Source: Echinometra lucunter (Eukaryota > Echinodermata > Echinoidea > Camarodonta > Echinometridae). Taken from it: DNA of 64,000 nucleotides. This document shows, piece after piece, positions 11,991 to 23,345 of this stretch. The notes under the pieces are model-generated. The model searched no databases. It was given only the letters and a program-made list of their open reading frames with translations, and was not told the DNA's origin. A program made the position numbers and the translations under genes. Every line of letters starts with the position of its first letter. The stretch's first letter is position 1. The DNA lies in contig CM057162.1 of the NCBI GenBank assembly GCA_029962745.1, positions 20,007,240 through 20,071,239 on the forward strand, given 5' to 3'.

Positions 11991-12080
11991 CAAATAGTAG
12001 CCGTGGGTTCATCTCCGCTTGGTCGTCTTGTCCCCCCCCCCCCCCAATCCGAAAAATGGATCGACGCCTCTGAGTAAGGG

Positions 12081-12425
12081 ATGATGATTACGGTGATTCT
12101 GACAAGAGGGGTGATGATGATTACGGTGGTCATGCCAGTATACTTATCATGATGGTGGCGATGAGGCTAATGATCGGGTGCTAATGAGTTTATGGTAATT
12201 ATGACAATAAAAAGGGGTGACGGTGGTTACGGTGAGCAAAACAGTAGGGATGATGATGCTGATGATGATTACGGTGATCATGGCAATAAGGGGTGATGAT
12301 TACGGTGATTCTGACAAGAGGGGTGATGATGATTACCGTGGTCATGCCAGTAGGCCTATATGATGATGGCTATGATGAGGCTGATAAAGATATTATGGGT
12401 AATAATTATTACGGTGTGTGCTGAT
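12081..12425. repeat. Minisatellite, GATGATTACGGTGATCATGA type (right part)
   Basis: Continues the 4165-4613 array after the inserted unit, with words such as GATGATGATTACGGTGAT and GACAAGAGGGGTGATGATGA. Not coding. Confidence 0.85.
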
Positions 12426-12429
12426 GATA

Positions 12430-12835
12430 CTAGACACTGAGATCCGCGTGACCCTAGGACACCGGGGTCCGTTTGACACTAGGACACCGGGGTCCGCATG
12501 ACCCTACGACACCGGGGTTCCGCGTGAGCCTAGGACACCAGGGTTCCGCGTGAGCCTAGGACACCGGGGTCCGCATGACCCTAGGACACCTAAACCCTAA
12601 CCCTAACCCTAACCCGAACCCGAACCCTAGGACACTGAGATCCGCGTGACCCTAGGACACCGGGGTCCGCGTGACCCTAGGACACCGGGGTCCGCGTGAC
12701 CCTAGGACACCGGGGTCCGCGTGACCCTAGGACACCCGGGTCCGCATGACCCTTGGACACCGGTCCGCGCAACCCTAAGACACTGGGGTCCGCGAATATG
12801 CAGGGGTCCGCATAACTCTTGGATCATCAAAGTCC
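12430..12835 (-). repeat. Satellite of 22-25-bp units with telomere-like insert (left copy)
   Basis: Units of the form GACCCTAGGACACCGGGGTC with CGCGT or CGCAT spacers recur about every 22-25 bp. At about 12590-12630 the array contains CCCTAA repeats (TAACCCTAACCCTAACCC) drifting to CCCGAA. The same satellite occurs in opposite orientation at 18110-19095. Confidence 0.9.
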
Positions 12836-12899
12836 GCGAGACCATCACCATCATCGTGATATCATCATGCATCGTCATTGTTATTATATTTTCAATTCA

Positions 12900-13500
12900 G
12901 TAGATCTTGTTATATATCGTAATCATTGTTCTTTTTTCTTATAATTATTACGACTTTTATTGTCATTCTTATTATTGTTTTTGTAATTGTTATCATTAGT
13001 TATGTTATTATTCATATTATTATTATTGTTATTACTATGTCATATCTATTTAGTCCTTGTTCTGTTTGTATTTCTTTCATTTTCTTGTTTTTTTTTTCTT
13101 TAGCTCTTCTTTTCTTCCTCTTCTTGCTCTTATTAATATTGTTGTTATCATCATTACCTTATTTTCTTTTCTTTCTGTCCTTTTATTTTTTGGGTAATTC
13201 TTTTTATTATCATAATTACTATCAATTATTATGATATTACCATTATCCTTTCCTTTTAATGTTCTTCTCCTCCTTTTATGTGGGTCTATATTTCATCTTG
13301 TTTTACAACTCTTTATCATTTCCTTTTTTTCTTGCTACATTTGAAGTGGGAAGACAAGAAAAAAAAGCCTATATTTCATCTTTTTTACAACCATCCATCC
13401 AATTGTTTTTTTCCTTTCTACAAGAATTTGAAGTAAGTCTAAATGAAAAAATGAATAAATAAATAAATAAATGAATAAATAAACGAAAAAAACCAAAAAA
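12900..13500. repeat. AT-rich low-complexity part of the left arm
   Basis: TTATTATT-, TTTCTTC- and AAATAAAT-rich DNA mirrored at 14750-15355. Frames here encode only Ile/Phe/Leu or Asn/Lys runs. Confidence 0.8.
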
Positions 13501-13559
13501 TAAACAAACGGCTGGCCACTTGAACATTGTAGGCCTAGTAGTCAGATATATAAAAGCGC

Positions 13560-14660
13560 GCTCGCGGAACACATATTCGACATCGTAATTAATTCGTTGA
13601 CTCGATCGATCGACCAACGATGTCGTTGGCGCGGCTCGACAAACGATGTGGTAGGGTAATTGTGCGGGGAACTGGGTAGGTCTCTGTAGATCTATGTATT
13701 CCGCATGTACAAGTGTTATTATATGGAGGCACATCGTGGGTCGTTGGCTCTCACAAACGATGTGGTAGTCTAAATATTCGACTTAAAGACTCAAAAAAAT
13801 TCGAAGACTACCCATAAATTTCGGGGACTATGCATGCTTTTATCCTAAGAGCTGCCCCGCCGGCTAACACGCAAAACCAGATATTTTGAAATGATTTTAA
13901 TTCCCCTAACGTTTATTTGAATTTACGGAATAAGTAATTTACATAAATTTTCAAACTCTGAAAATGTATAATCAAGGCTCCATGAGTCAAATAGACACCC
14001 CATAAATCCCCGGGGATAGGTTTTTTATTTAAAAAAAAAATCTCCAGCCATAGGTTTACACGCGAAAACAAGCAATTTTTAAATGATTATAGTTCCCCTG
14101 TTACTACTTTGAATTTATTTCAAATGTGACTTACATGCAATTTGAGACTTTGGAAAAGATTAGTAAAGGCTCCAAAAAATTCAAAGACCACCCATAAATT
14201 TCGAGGACTATGCATGCTAGCTTTTGACCGTCGGCTTAACTGCAGAATACCTCTCACATTTAGACTACTATTGTACATCGTTGATGAGAGCCAACGACCT
14301 ACGATGTGCCTAGCATGCACTGTACACGTGCGCGCGCATGCACAATTACACTAGATCGTTGGTTGATCTTGATCTATGAGCCAACGACGTGCGTGCGATA
14401 TGTGCCTCGCGCGCATACTACAACTACAACTACTAGTTTTCTACATCGCATCGTTGGTGGAGTTAAGGAACTATGATGTCGAATATTTAGACTACCACAT
14501 CGTTTGTGAGAGCCAACGACCCACGATGTGCCTCCATATAAGAACAATACATGCGGAATACATAGATCTACAGAAACCTACCCCGCACAATTACACTACC
14601 ACATCGTTGGTCGAGCCGCGCCAACGACATCGTTGGTCGATCGCTCGAGTCAACGAATTA
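13560..14660. repeat. CATCGTTGG-rich inverted and direct repeats at the palindrome centre
   Basis: CATCGTTGG, CCAACGA and GAGCCAACGAC words occur repeatedly in both orientations, and two direct copies of CCATAAATTTCGRGGACTATG lie near 13811 and 14191. The word family resembles the tandem array at 20945-22095, suggesting shared origin. Confidence 0.6.
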
Positions 14661-15493
14661 ATTACGATGTCGAATATGTGTTCCGCGAGCTATATATCTG
14701 ACTACTAGGCCTACAATGTTCAAGTGGCCAGCCGTTTGTTTATTTTTTTGTTTTGTTGTTTGTTTTATTTATTTATTTATTTATTTATTCATTTTTTCAT
14801 TTAGACTTACTTCAAATTCTTGTAGAAAGGAAAGAAACAATTGGATGGATAAATAGTCGTAAAAAAGATGAAATATAGGCCAAGACCCTTTTTTTTTCTT
14901 CCTGAAGACTTGTCTTTCCACTTCAGATGTAGCAAGAAAAAAATGAAATGATAAAGAGTTGTAAAACAAGATGAAATATAGACCCACATAAACGGACGAG
15001 AAGAACATTAAAAGGAAAGGATAATGGTAATATCATAATAATTGATAGTAATTATAATAATAATGACAAGAATTACCCGAAAAAAAGGACAGAAAGAAAA
15101 GAAAATAAGGTAATGATGATAACAACAATACTAATAAGAAGAACAAGAAGAGGAAGAAGAGTAAGAAAAGAACAGCTAAAGAAAAAAAACAAGAAAATGA
15201 AAGAAATACAAACAGAACAAGGACAAAATAGATATGAAAGGGCCCTTAGTAATAACAATAATAATAACATAAATAATAACATTAATAATGATAACAATTA
15301 CAAAAACAATAATAAGAATAACAATAACAGTCGTAATAATTATAAGAAAAAAGAACAATGATTACGATATACAGACCAATTTCACGGCCGGTTTATGTAT
15401 TTGGCCCTCTATCGGCGACGCCATTGCTGCTGTGGGCAAGCGCGCTGACCGCGTTTGGCTCTGTGTACAAAATGAATGTAAGATAGGAGATAT

Positions 15494-17350
15494 CCCGGGG
15501 GGGGGGGGGGGTCACTCTCCACATGGCCTGCTACCCACCCGTGTCCGACAACCTCAGAAATGCACCCTAAATGGCGTAACCTATTAACCAAATTTGCAAC
15601 CCTAAATGGCGTAACCCATGAAAAAAAGCCACCCTAAGTGGCGTGAACGGGGAAATCCCCTAATTTGATACCCTAAGTGGCGTAAACATTGAAATCGATT
15701 AATTTGATACCTAAAGGCCCTATCTCACCAACGGAGACCTCTTTGCTACAAGTTTCAAAATAATTATAATGGAGCATTTGCAGGATCATGCACCTGACTT
15801 GGATTAGGAGGAATGTCAGTACGCGTTCAGTCACGCGGTTTCTAAAGTGGGTCAAACATCATCAGGTAGAGTCGCGGAGACGTCTCTGCATTCTGCAACG
15901 TCTCATCAGTCTTTCTGGTCTCCTCCTGGTCTCCGCGACATCTCTGAGATGGCTCAGAGACGTCTCGGAGATATTGCAGAGACGTCTCAGCAGTCGCAGA
16001 TATAATTAGTCTCCGCAACTAATGGATACGTCTCGAAGTTGTCGCGGGGACTTTGCAGAGACTGTAAAAAGTCTCCCCCCCCCCCCCCAAAAAAAAAAAA
16101 AAAAAAAAAAATCGAGCATGTTCAATTTTCTTGCAATGCCTCGGAGACTCCATATTTTGCTCATTTCTTTTTTAAAATGCTGTTCAAATTATCTCCTTTT
16201 ATTGAAACAGTGAAATTTCTAGGGTGGACTTACCCTTTAAGTCTGAGAAAAAAAATTTTACTCGTGTGATTTTTGCACCTATCATTTGTGGTTAAATAAT
16301 TCATTAAGCTGAAATATACAAGTCTATTTATTCAGAAATGCAATTTTGTTTTTGCATTGAATTGTACACAAAGACAAGTCAAGCTATCACTCCCGTGAGT
16401 GGGTCAATCAAGGGCATGATAGATCTACATGTAAGTAACGCTAGGCCACTACTGACTTGAATTGAGAAACACAACACAATTAACAGTATATGGGGCTAGC
16501 CTCTAGGAATAACAACGCGAAAGAAAACCAGTGAAACAAAGTACACACGAGTAAAACTTTTTCTCAGACTTGATATATTTACTCACCAATAAACAGCTCT
16601 TCTATGGTAATAAAATTTCCGTCAAATGAAACTCACGATACCATAATGATGTGTTTTGAGACGTTTGGAAAATGCTAGATACAAAAAAGAAATTGTGGCA
16701 CTTGAGAGTACTTTTAAGTGTTTCCGGTGTCTGTGGTCGGCTTTCAACGAGGGCACTGTTGCTTCATCCATTTTTTTAAATATCGATGGTGCAAATGCAT
16801 GCCGTGCAGCCGAGCATAGTCGCTTCAAACAGGCACGCGCACGGAACGGTTGCATTAGCATCGATGATTAGCATAGCCATAGCATAGTATCCTCTGCGAC
16901 CTATGGGCGTGTGTATGGTAACGCGTGCTGCCTAGTATAGAGCCGGGTGTAAGAGACTAGCTTGTGGGACTGTACGGGGGTCACTCTCGTAAACGTAAGG
17001 GCTGGTCGCGCCGGCGTGTGCGAGGATTATTTTGTATCCCTATGGTGTTAATGGCGTAGGTATGTTCAAATTTGCCTAAATTTGCAACCCTAAATGGCGT
17101 AGATTAACTTTGCACCCCTAAATGGCGTAATCTGCAGAACCAAATTAGCACCCCTAAATGGCGTGAAGAGTGAGAAAAGGCTACCCTAAGAGGCGATTTA
17201 CCAGCGAATGGTGCTGAAAAGCAACCCTTTTTGCCAAAGACGTCGACGACGCCTGAGTGCCTGAAACGGGACCCTTTTCGACGCTTTTTCTGGACGCGGG
17301 TGCGTAGCAGGCCATGTGGAGAGTGACCCCCCCCCCCCCCCTCCCCGGGG
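15494..17350. mobile_element. 1.86-kb TIR element nested in the previous one
   Basis: The 8-mer GGAGATAT flanks both sides (15486-15493 and 17351-17358). The ends are inverted G/C runs followed by GTCACTCTCCACATGGCCTG and its complement. Four CCCTAAATGGCGTAA-like motifs lie near each end in the same orientation (15564-15690 and 17087-17190). The interior has GAGACGTCTC palindromes (15877, 15957, 15979) and A runs. No transposase is recognised. Confidence 0.8.
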
Positions 17351-17943
17351 GGAGATATGCCCCGATATTGTTCCATTTACTTTATTCTAGATCAATAAAA
17401 TAAGGCATGGATACATGGGTAGATGAGGTAAGACAATGGTCATATCTGACGGATGAAGGTATGATGTATTTTTGTAATTTCGATGGTTTTTCAACTTAGT
17501 TTTGTCAGTAAAAGTACAATTGCAGCATAGAAGCCGTAGTAAACGGGAGCCCTAAATCTTACCCTGTTTACAAAGTCAAGTTTTCACTCATTAAATTTTA
17601 CGCCAAAGTACATAATGATAATGTTTCTTGACTTAAAAGTCCCTTCTATTGATGTTTTACCCACTGGCGACGAATTCCTTCACATTGCTTACGGAAACCT
17701 GTGTAGGGAGTACGGCTTCTCACACAAACAGGCTTCATGAGTCAAAAGCGAGTGAATTTCGCACTCAGTTAGCTTCCAATTTTTAAACTTTCTCTAATCA
17801 TTGTGGCATTTGAACACCGCACAGCTGCGACCTGAACTTCCCTGATAATATCTCATTGCAAATAATAAAATAAATCTGCATATACTGGTCAAACTAGATA
17901 AAAAAATCGAACGAATGTACATAACGCGCTATTGACTTGTGTA

Positions 17944-18009
17944 CTATAAAAGTTGGAGTGCCCACCCCAGTATGTCGAACTGTGTCGAACAGTCTGCTGC
18001 CCTCTTGCG
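17944..18009 (+). promoter_or_regulatory. TATA box with downstream GTCGAACAGTCTGCTG block
   Basis: CTATAAAAG at 17944-17952 is a consensus TATA box. About 40 bp downstream is a 26-bp block starting GTCGAACAGTCTGCTGCC at 17984. The same block occurs at 50548-50573 behind a different TATA box. The truncated copy keeps the TATA box at 23309-23317. Promoter activity is inferred only. Confidence 0.4.
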
Positions 18010-18109
18010 TTGTGAAATTGGTCTATAACAAGATATACTGAATTGAAAAAATAATAACAATGACGATGCATGATGATATCACGATGATGGTGATGGTCTC
18101 GCGGACTTT

Positions 18110-19095
18110 CATGATCCAAGAGTTATGCGGACCCCTGCATATTCGCAGACCCGGTGTCCTAAGGTCACGCGGACCCCAGTGTCTTAGGGTTGCGCGGAAC
18201 CGGTGTCGAAGGGTCATGCGGACCCGGGTGTCCTAGGGTCATGCATGGACCTCGGTGTCCTAGGTTCACACGGACCCTGGTGTCCTAGGGTCACGCGGAC
18301 CCCGGTGTCCTAGGGTCACATGGACCCGGTGTCCTAGGGTCACGCGGATCTCAGTGTCCCAGGGTTAGGGTTAGGGTTAGGGTTAGGGTTAGGGTTTAGT
18401 GTCCTAGGGTCATGCGGACCCCGGTGTCCTAGGCTCACGCGGAACCCCGGTGTCCTAGGCTCACGCGGAACCCTGGTGTCATAGGGTCATGCGGACCCCG
18501 GTGTCCTAGGGTCACGCGGATCTCAGTGTCATAGTGTAATTAGGGTTAGTTAGGGTTAGGGTTAGGGTTAGGGTTTAGGTGTCCTAGGGTAATGTGGACC
18601 CCGGTGTCCTAGGGTCACACGGACCCGGTGTCCTAGGGTCACACGGATCTCAGTGTCCCAGGGTTAGGGTTAGGGTTAGGGTTAGGGTTAGGGTTTAGGT
18701 GTCCTAGGGTCATGCGGACCCCGGTGTCCTAGGCTCACGCGGAACCCCGGTGTCCTAGGCTCACGCGGAACCCAGGTGTCGTAGGGTTATGCGGACCCCG
18801 GTGTCCTAGTGTCACACGGACCCCGGTGTCCTAGGGTCACGCGGATCTCAGTGTCATAGTGTAATTAGGGTTAGTTAGGGTTAGGGTTAGGGTTAGGGTT
18901 TAGGTGTCCTAGGGTAATGTGGACCCCGGTGTCCTAGGCTCACGCTGAACCCCGGTGTCCTAGGGTCACGCTGATCTCAGTGTCCTAGGGTCACGAGGAA
19001 CCCGGTGTCTTAGGGTCACGCTGACCCCGGAGTCCTAGGGTCACGTGGACCCCGGTGTCCTAGGGTCACGCGGACTCCAGTGTCCTAGGGTTAGG
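18110..19095 (+). repeat. Satellite with five interstitial telomere-like TTAGGG runs
   Basis: Units of GTGTCCTAGGGTCACGCGGA type (22-25 bp) alternate with TTAGGG runs at about 18362-18398, 18540-18576, 18660-18698, 18866-18902 and a short one at 19087. A longer-range order is visible: the block from TTAGGG through GGAACCCTGGTGTC repeats at a spacing of about 300 bp (18362 and 18662), and GTGTCATAGTGTAATTAGGG at about 320 bp (18526 and 18850). Inverted relative to 12430-12835. Confidence 0.9.
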
Positions 19096-19099
19096 GAGA

Positions 19100-20190
19100 A
19101 AAGAAAAAAAAAAGAAGAGGTAAAACAAAAAAGAAAGAGGATAAGAATAAAAAACAAAAAGAACAAGAATTAATAGTATTAGTTTTGTTATTATGTTTTG
19201 ATTGTAATGTCTGTTCTTGAACGAGTGTTTAAGCAGTTGAAAAAAGCGAATATGACTGTAATACAATGATTTATAATAAAAAAAAATAGATCCACGCCTA
19301 AGAACACATTTATGTATGATGTGCTTTCAGTCGGTTGTATAATTATAACAGAAGCCATGGAAAAAGTAATCAAATCAATTCATACAAAAGCCAGCATCGA
19401 ATTAGAATCAGTGAAGTTGACATGGAACATATTTTTTCTCTCTGCGCCTCGAGCACAATGGAAAGAAAAATTCGCTCGCATAAATAAGTTGTCTGGTACA
19501 TTTTGAATACTGCACCGAGAGTAAAGACGTTCAGGAGTAAAACGCAAATTAATTAAGTTCATGTACACGGTAAGCTGCATGAGTTGTCTCCATACTATTT
19601 AACACAATCGACTTACCATTACCGTGTCATAACAATAATAATACTCCTAGTTCTAAGAAAAAGGGCAAGAAGAAGAAGACTGTAATAATAAGAAGAAGAA
19701 CAATAAGCAAGAGGACTCTGAAGATAAATAAGAAGAATTCAAGCAGAAATAATGGGAGAAGAAGAAGAAGAAGGAGAAGAAGAAGAACCCGTTGTTCCCA
19801 CTTGTGTTAAAAAGGGGAGCGCGTGACCGTTCCAGAGATAAAAAAAAGACCCTATTTCAACGGAGAATCGAGGAAAATTCAGCCATTTTCTTCCCTATTT
19901 TGCGGAGAGTCAAGGAAAAAGTGTGAAAATACCCCCCTATTTTTACCCTTTCAAGCAAACTTTTATCTTTCATTTTATACCCTATTTCAAGAGTTACAAA
20001 CTTTCCGAGGGTCTGATGGGTAATACCTTATTATTTTTCCACGGACATTTTGGTATAAAAACACCCCTAATTTAGTAAAACGCGGACAATCATAATGCCC
20101 AAAATACCCTAACTTCTGAATTCGCGGACAAATTTGTCCGAGTTTTCCCGCGAATCATTGCCGAAAACACACTCTAATTGGAACGATCAT
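19100..20190. other. No gene seen; purine-rich and unassigned sequence
   Basis: Polypurine runs at 19095-19170 and 19650-19790 (AAGAAGAAG). From 19800 to 20190 are decayed repeats around CGGAGAATCGAGGAAAA, CGGAGAGTCAAGGAAAA and CGCGGACAA words. No credible protein. Confidence 0.5.
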
Positions 20191-20228
20191 GTGTTACCAC
20201 TTCGTCATAGGCAGTAGGCACACCGGGA

Positions 20229-20284
20229 AGAAGAAGAAGAAGAAGAAGAAGAAGAAGAAGAAGAAGAAGAAGAAGAAGAAGAAA

Positions 20285-20315
<31 letters not shown>

Positions 20316-20325
20316 AACAAGAAGA
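20229..20325. repeat. (GAA)n and (GAAA)n microsatellite
   Basis: An uninterrupted AAG trinucleotide run for about 55 bp, then GAAA tetranucleotides. Poly-Lys or poly-Phe frames across it are artefacts. Confidence 0.95.
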
Positions 20326-20429
20326 AAAAAACAACAGGGAGGAGAAGATGACTAAGGAGAAAAAAAGGGAGAAAAAGAACGAGAAAAAGAATAAAGAGAA
20401 GGTGAAGTAGGAGGAGGAAAAGGGAAAAA

Positions 20430-20944
20430 ATGGAACTAGAATATTTTCATTACCATTGTTACAATTATAATATTTAAACGTATTAGGCGGTTGTATGTTA
20501 TTGTTATACATTATTTTCATTCCTGAACATGTACTTTTAGGCGATAGTATAACAGAAACGGAAAACGTGAATATCACAACGGTGATGATGATAATAATGA
20601 TAAATAATGATGTTGATGGTGATAATAATAATAGTGATAATATCAACAACATCAACAATAATAACCAATAATGATAAAATGAATAAATACGAAACCATTT
20701 TTATAAATAGTGATAATATATGATTAAGTAGAAGTGGAACAGAAAAAAAAAGAAAGAAAACAAGAGATGGAAAAAAGAAGGAGAAGAAAGAGAAGGAAAA
20801 GAAGGAGGAGAAGGAGAATAAGAAAAGAAAAAGGAAAAGAGAAAGAAGGAAAAGAAAAATGGAGGAGGAGAAAAATAATTTGAAAAAAGAACAAAAATAT
20901 TATCATTATCTTTATTATAATTAATGTTATTCTGATGTCAAATA
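20430..20944. other. Low-complexity AT- and GA-rich stretch
   Basis: ATAATGATAA repeats (20585-20690) and GAAAAG/GGAGAA polypurine DNA (20735-20890). No gene seen. Confidence 0.6.
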
Positions 20945-22095
20945 ACGGCCAAATTCCAGAAAGACAATAGAGGGTGCAGAGACGTCACACATCGTAGGAC
21001 ATCGTTGGATCGTTGGATCGTTGGCTCATAAAGGGTTCACTAGATGACATAACACATCGTTGGTGACGTTGGTGACAGTGACGTCACATGTTGAAAATCG
21101 TTGGATCTTGGTAGATAACCCAATCCCAGCAAAATAATAAAGGAAGCAGTGACGTCACACATCGTTGGACATCGATGGTCCGTTGGCTCATGGATGGTTT
21201 ACTAGCTGACGTCGCACATCGTTGGTCATCGTCGGATCTTTGGTAGATAACCCAATCCCAGTAAAATGATAAAGGATGCAGTGACGTCACACATCGTTGG
21301 ACATCTTTGGCTCAAAGGGTTTACTACCTGACGTCACACAGCGTTTCATCGTTGGATCGTTGGCAAATAACCCAATGCCATCAAAATAATAGAGGATGCA
21401 ATGACGTCACACATCGTTGGACATCGTTGGACCGTTGGCTCATGGAGGGTTTACTAGCTGACGTCACACATCGTAGGTCATCATTGGATCGTTGGTACAA
21501 AACCCTATCCTGACAGAGAAATAGAGTGTACAGTGACGTCACACATCGTTGGACATCGTTGGATCGTTGGTTCATGGAGGGTTTACTAGCTGACGTTGCC
21601 ATCGTTGGTCATCGTTGGATCGTTGGTGGATAACCCAATCCTGGCAGAGAAATGAGTGTACAGTGACGTCACACATCGTTGGACATCGTTGGATCGTTGG
21701 TAGATAACCCAATCCTATCAAAATTATAGAGAATGCAATCCCAATGCAATGACGTCACACGTCGTTGGACATCGTTGGATCGCTGGCTCATGGAGGGTTT
21801 ACTAGCTGATGTCACACTCGTCGGACATCGTTGGATCGTTGGCAGATAATCCTGGCAGAGAAATAGAGTGTACAGTGACGTCACACATCGTTGTTCATCG
21901 TTGCATCGTTAAGGTTCGTAAAAGGGTTGACTAATTATATTGAGGCCAAACATCGTTGGTCATCGTTGGATCGTTGGTAGAAAACCAAATCCTGGCAGAA
22001 TCGTCATAGAGAGTTCACAAGCTGACGTCACACATCGTTGATCGTTGGCAGATATTAACCCTTTTTTCACATCGTTGGTCGTTGGTGACTTTTTT
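20945..22095. repeat. Tandem array, about 130-bp unit, rich in TGACGTCA
   Basis: Units contain GTGACGTCACACATCGTTGG, GGATCGTTGG, GGAGGGTTTACTAGCTGACG and AGATAACCCAATCC. Successive CAGTGACGTCACACATCG starts are near 20974, 21149, 21280, 21399, 21532, 21662, 21748 and 21877, so the usual spacing is 119-133 bp, with one long and one short unit. I count 11 perfect TGACGTCA octamers between 21083 and 22030. Open frames of about 70 codons recur by repetition and are not genes. Confidence 0.9.
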
Positions 22096-22385
22096 TAGAC
22101 GCACTTTCGGCGTGCGGGGTATTCTGCAGATGTTCCGAGTGATTTCGAGTAGATCTTAAATTCTTAATCAAGGATTTTTATTCATTCCATTTACCTTTTT
22201 CGAAATAAAAACTTTTTTTTTCATAACATAGGTGTCAGTCAGATGAGGGGGCAGGGGGACATGCCCTGCAGTTTCTTAATGGTGGAGGATAAGGGCATAT
22301 CCCCGCCCCCATCCCCCTTCCCCCCCCCCCTCTATTTTGGAAGTCTTGTAGGCTCTATGGGGGGTGTTTCGTTTTTGTACGTTTT

Positions 22386-22545
22386 TGATTTGTTTTGTTT
22401 TGTTTTGATTCATTTTGTTTTGTTTTGTTTTGTTTTGTTTTGCTTTGTTTTGTTTTGTTTTGTTTGTTTTGTTTTTGTTTTTGTTTTTGTTTTTGTTTGT
22501 CTTTTTTGTTTGTGTTTTTGTGTTTGTTTGTTTGTTTGTTTTTTG
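22386..22545. repeat. (GTTTT)n-type microsatellite
   Basis: TTTTG pentanucleotides grade into GTTTTT and TTTG units. The Phe/Val/Cys- or Lys/Gln/Asn-rich frames are repeat artefacts. Confidence 0.95.
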
Positions 22546-22601
22546 TGCTGCCCGAATCTTGGTGAGGCGAATGAGCTGGGGTAGAAAAAACGGTAAGCCT
22601 A

Positions 22602-23345
22602 TAGACGTATTTCACCTCCGGTTTATGTATTTGGCCCTCTATCGGCGACGTCATTGCTGCGGTGGGCAAGCGCGCTGACCGCGATTGGCTCTGTGTACAA
22701 AATGAATGTAAGATATGAGGTATGCCCCGATATTGTTCCATTTACTTTATTCTAGATCAATAAAATAAAGAATGGATACATGGGTAGATGAGGTAAGACA
22801 ATGTTCATGTCTGACGGATGAAGGTATGATGTATTTTTGTACTTTCGATGGTTTTTCAGCTTAGTTTTGTCAGTAAAAGTTCGATTGCAGCATAGAAGCC
22901 GTAGTAAACGGGAGCCCTAAATCTTACCCTGTTTACAAAGTCATGTTTTCACTCATTAAATTTTACGCCAAAGTACATAATGATAATGTTTCTTGACTTC
23001 AAAGTCCTTTCTGTTGATGTTTTTACCCACTAGCGACGTATTCCTTCACATTGCTTACGGAAACCTGTGTGGGGAGTACGGCTTCTCACACAAACAGGCT
23101 TCATGAGTCAAAAGCGAGTGAATTTCGCACTCAGTTAGCTTCCAATTTTTAAACTTTCTCTAATTCTTGTGGCATTTGAGCACTGCACAGCTGCGACCTG
23201 AACTTCCCTGATAGTTTTTCCTTGCAAATATTTAAAAAAATCTGCATATACTGGTCAAAACAGACAAAAAATCGAACGAATGTACATAACGCGCTATTGA
23301 TTTGTGTACTATAAAAGTTGGAGCGCCCACCGCAGTATGTCGAAC
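22602..23345 (+). mobile_element. Second copy of the TATA-containing element, right end lost
   Basis: Matches 15372-15493 and 17359-17990 without the nested insertion, so it serves as the empty-site reference for the 15494-17350 element. It retains CTATAAAAG at 23309-23317. To the right, the sequence changes at GTCGAACCAGAGTCGAACC to a segment resembling the junction at 46640-46660. Confidence 0.75.

Larger units (their letters stand above)
4614..12072. mobile_element. 7.46-kb unit bounded by hAT-type TIRs and an 8-bp duplication
   Basis: The minisatellite is interrupted between AGTAAGGG at 4606-4613 and AGTAAGGG at 12073-12080. The inner ends are perfect 15-bp inverted repeats, CAGAGGCGTCGATCC on the left and its reverse complement at the right, each followed by G/C runs. 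This is hAT architecture. No transposase is visible. The interior holds several smaller elements (5722-6163, 9938-10365, 11167-11280), poly-purine tracts and a low-repeat core. It is either a short element enlarged by later insertions or an element that captured DNA. The 8-mer resembles words natural to the minisatellite, which slightly weakens the duplication argument. Confidence 0.65.
15372..18023. mobile_element. TIR element with internal TATA box, disrupted by a second transposon
   Basis: Comparison with the left palindrome arm (12895-12925) shows this block was inserted between TA-rich flanks. Its ends CAGACCAATTTCAC and GTGAAATTGGTC are inverted repeats, with a TA or slightly longer target duplication. 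A second, right-truncated copy lies at 22602-23345, starting TAGACGTATTTCAC and sharing TTATGTATTTGGCCCTCTAT and the later AGATCAATAAAATAA region. Without the nested 15494-17350 insertion the element is about 790 bp and has no evident coding sequence. The TA target resembles Tc1/mariner, but the assignment is weak. Confidence 0.7.
12430..19095. repeat. Large inverted repeat, right arm split by an insertion
   Basis: The left arm, about 12430-13785, is the reverse complement of 14475-15371 plus 18024-19095. Pairs seen directly: ATCATCATGCATCGTCATTG (12862) with its complement at 18058; TGTGGGTCTATATTTCATCT (13279) with its complement near 14965; CACATCGTGGGTCGTTGG (13731) with its complement near 14510. 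Arms look more than 90 percent alike by eye. The spacer 13786-14474 carries its own CATCGTTGG and CCACCCATAAATTTC repeats. The insertion is 15372-18023. Confidence 0.85.

Noticed and set aside
12590..19095. A chromosome end (functional telomere)
   Set aside because: The TTAGGG runs are short, interrupted by satellite, present in both orientations and followed by tens of kilobases of other DNA.
20189..20906. Lys/Glu-rich and Phe/Ser-rich frames
   Set aside because: They are translations of (GAA)n, (GAAA)n and AT-rich runs.
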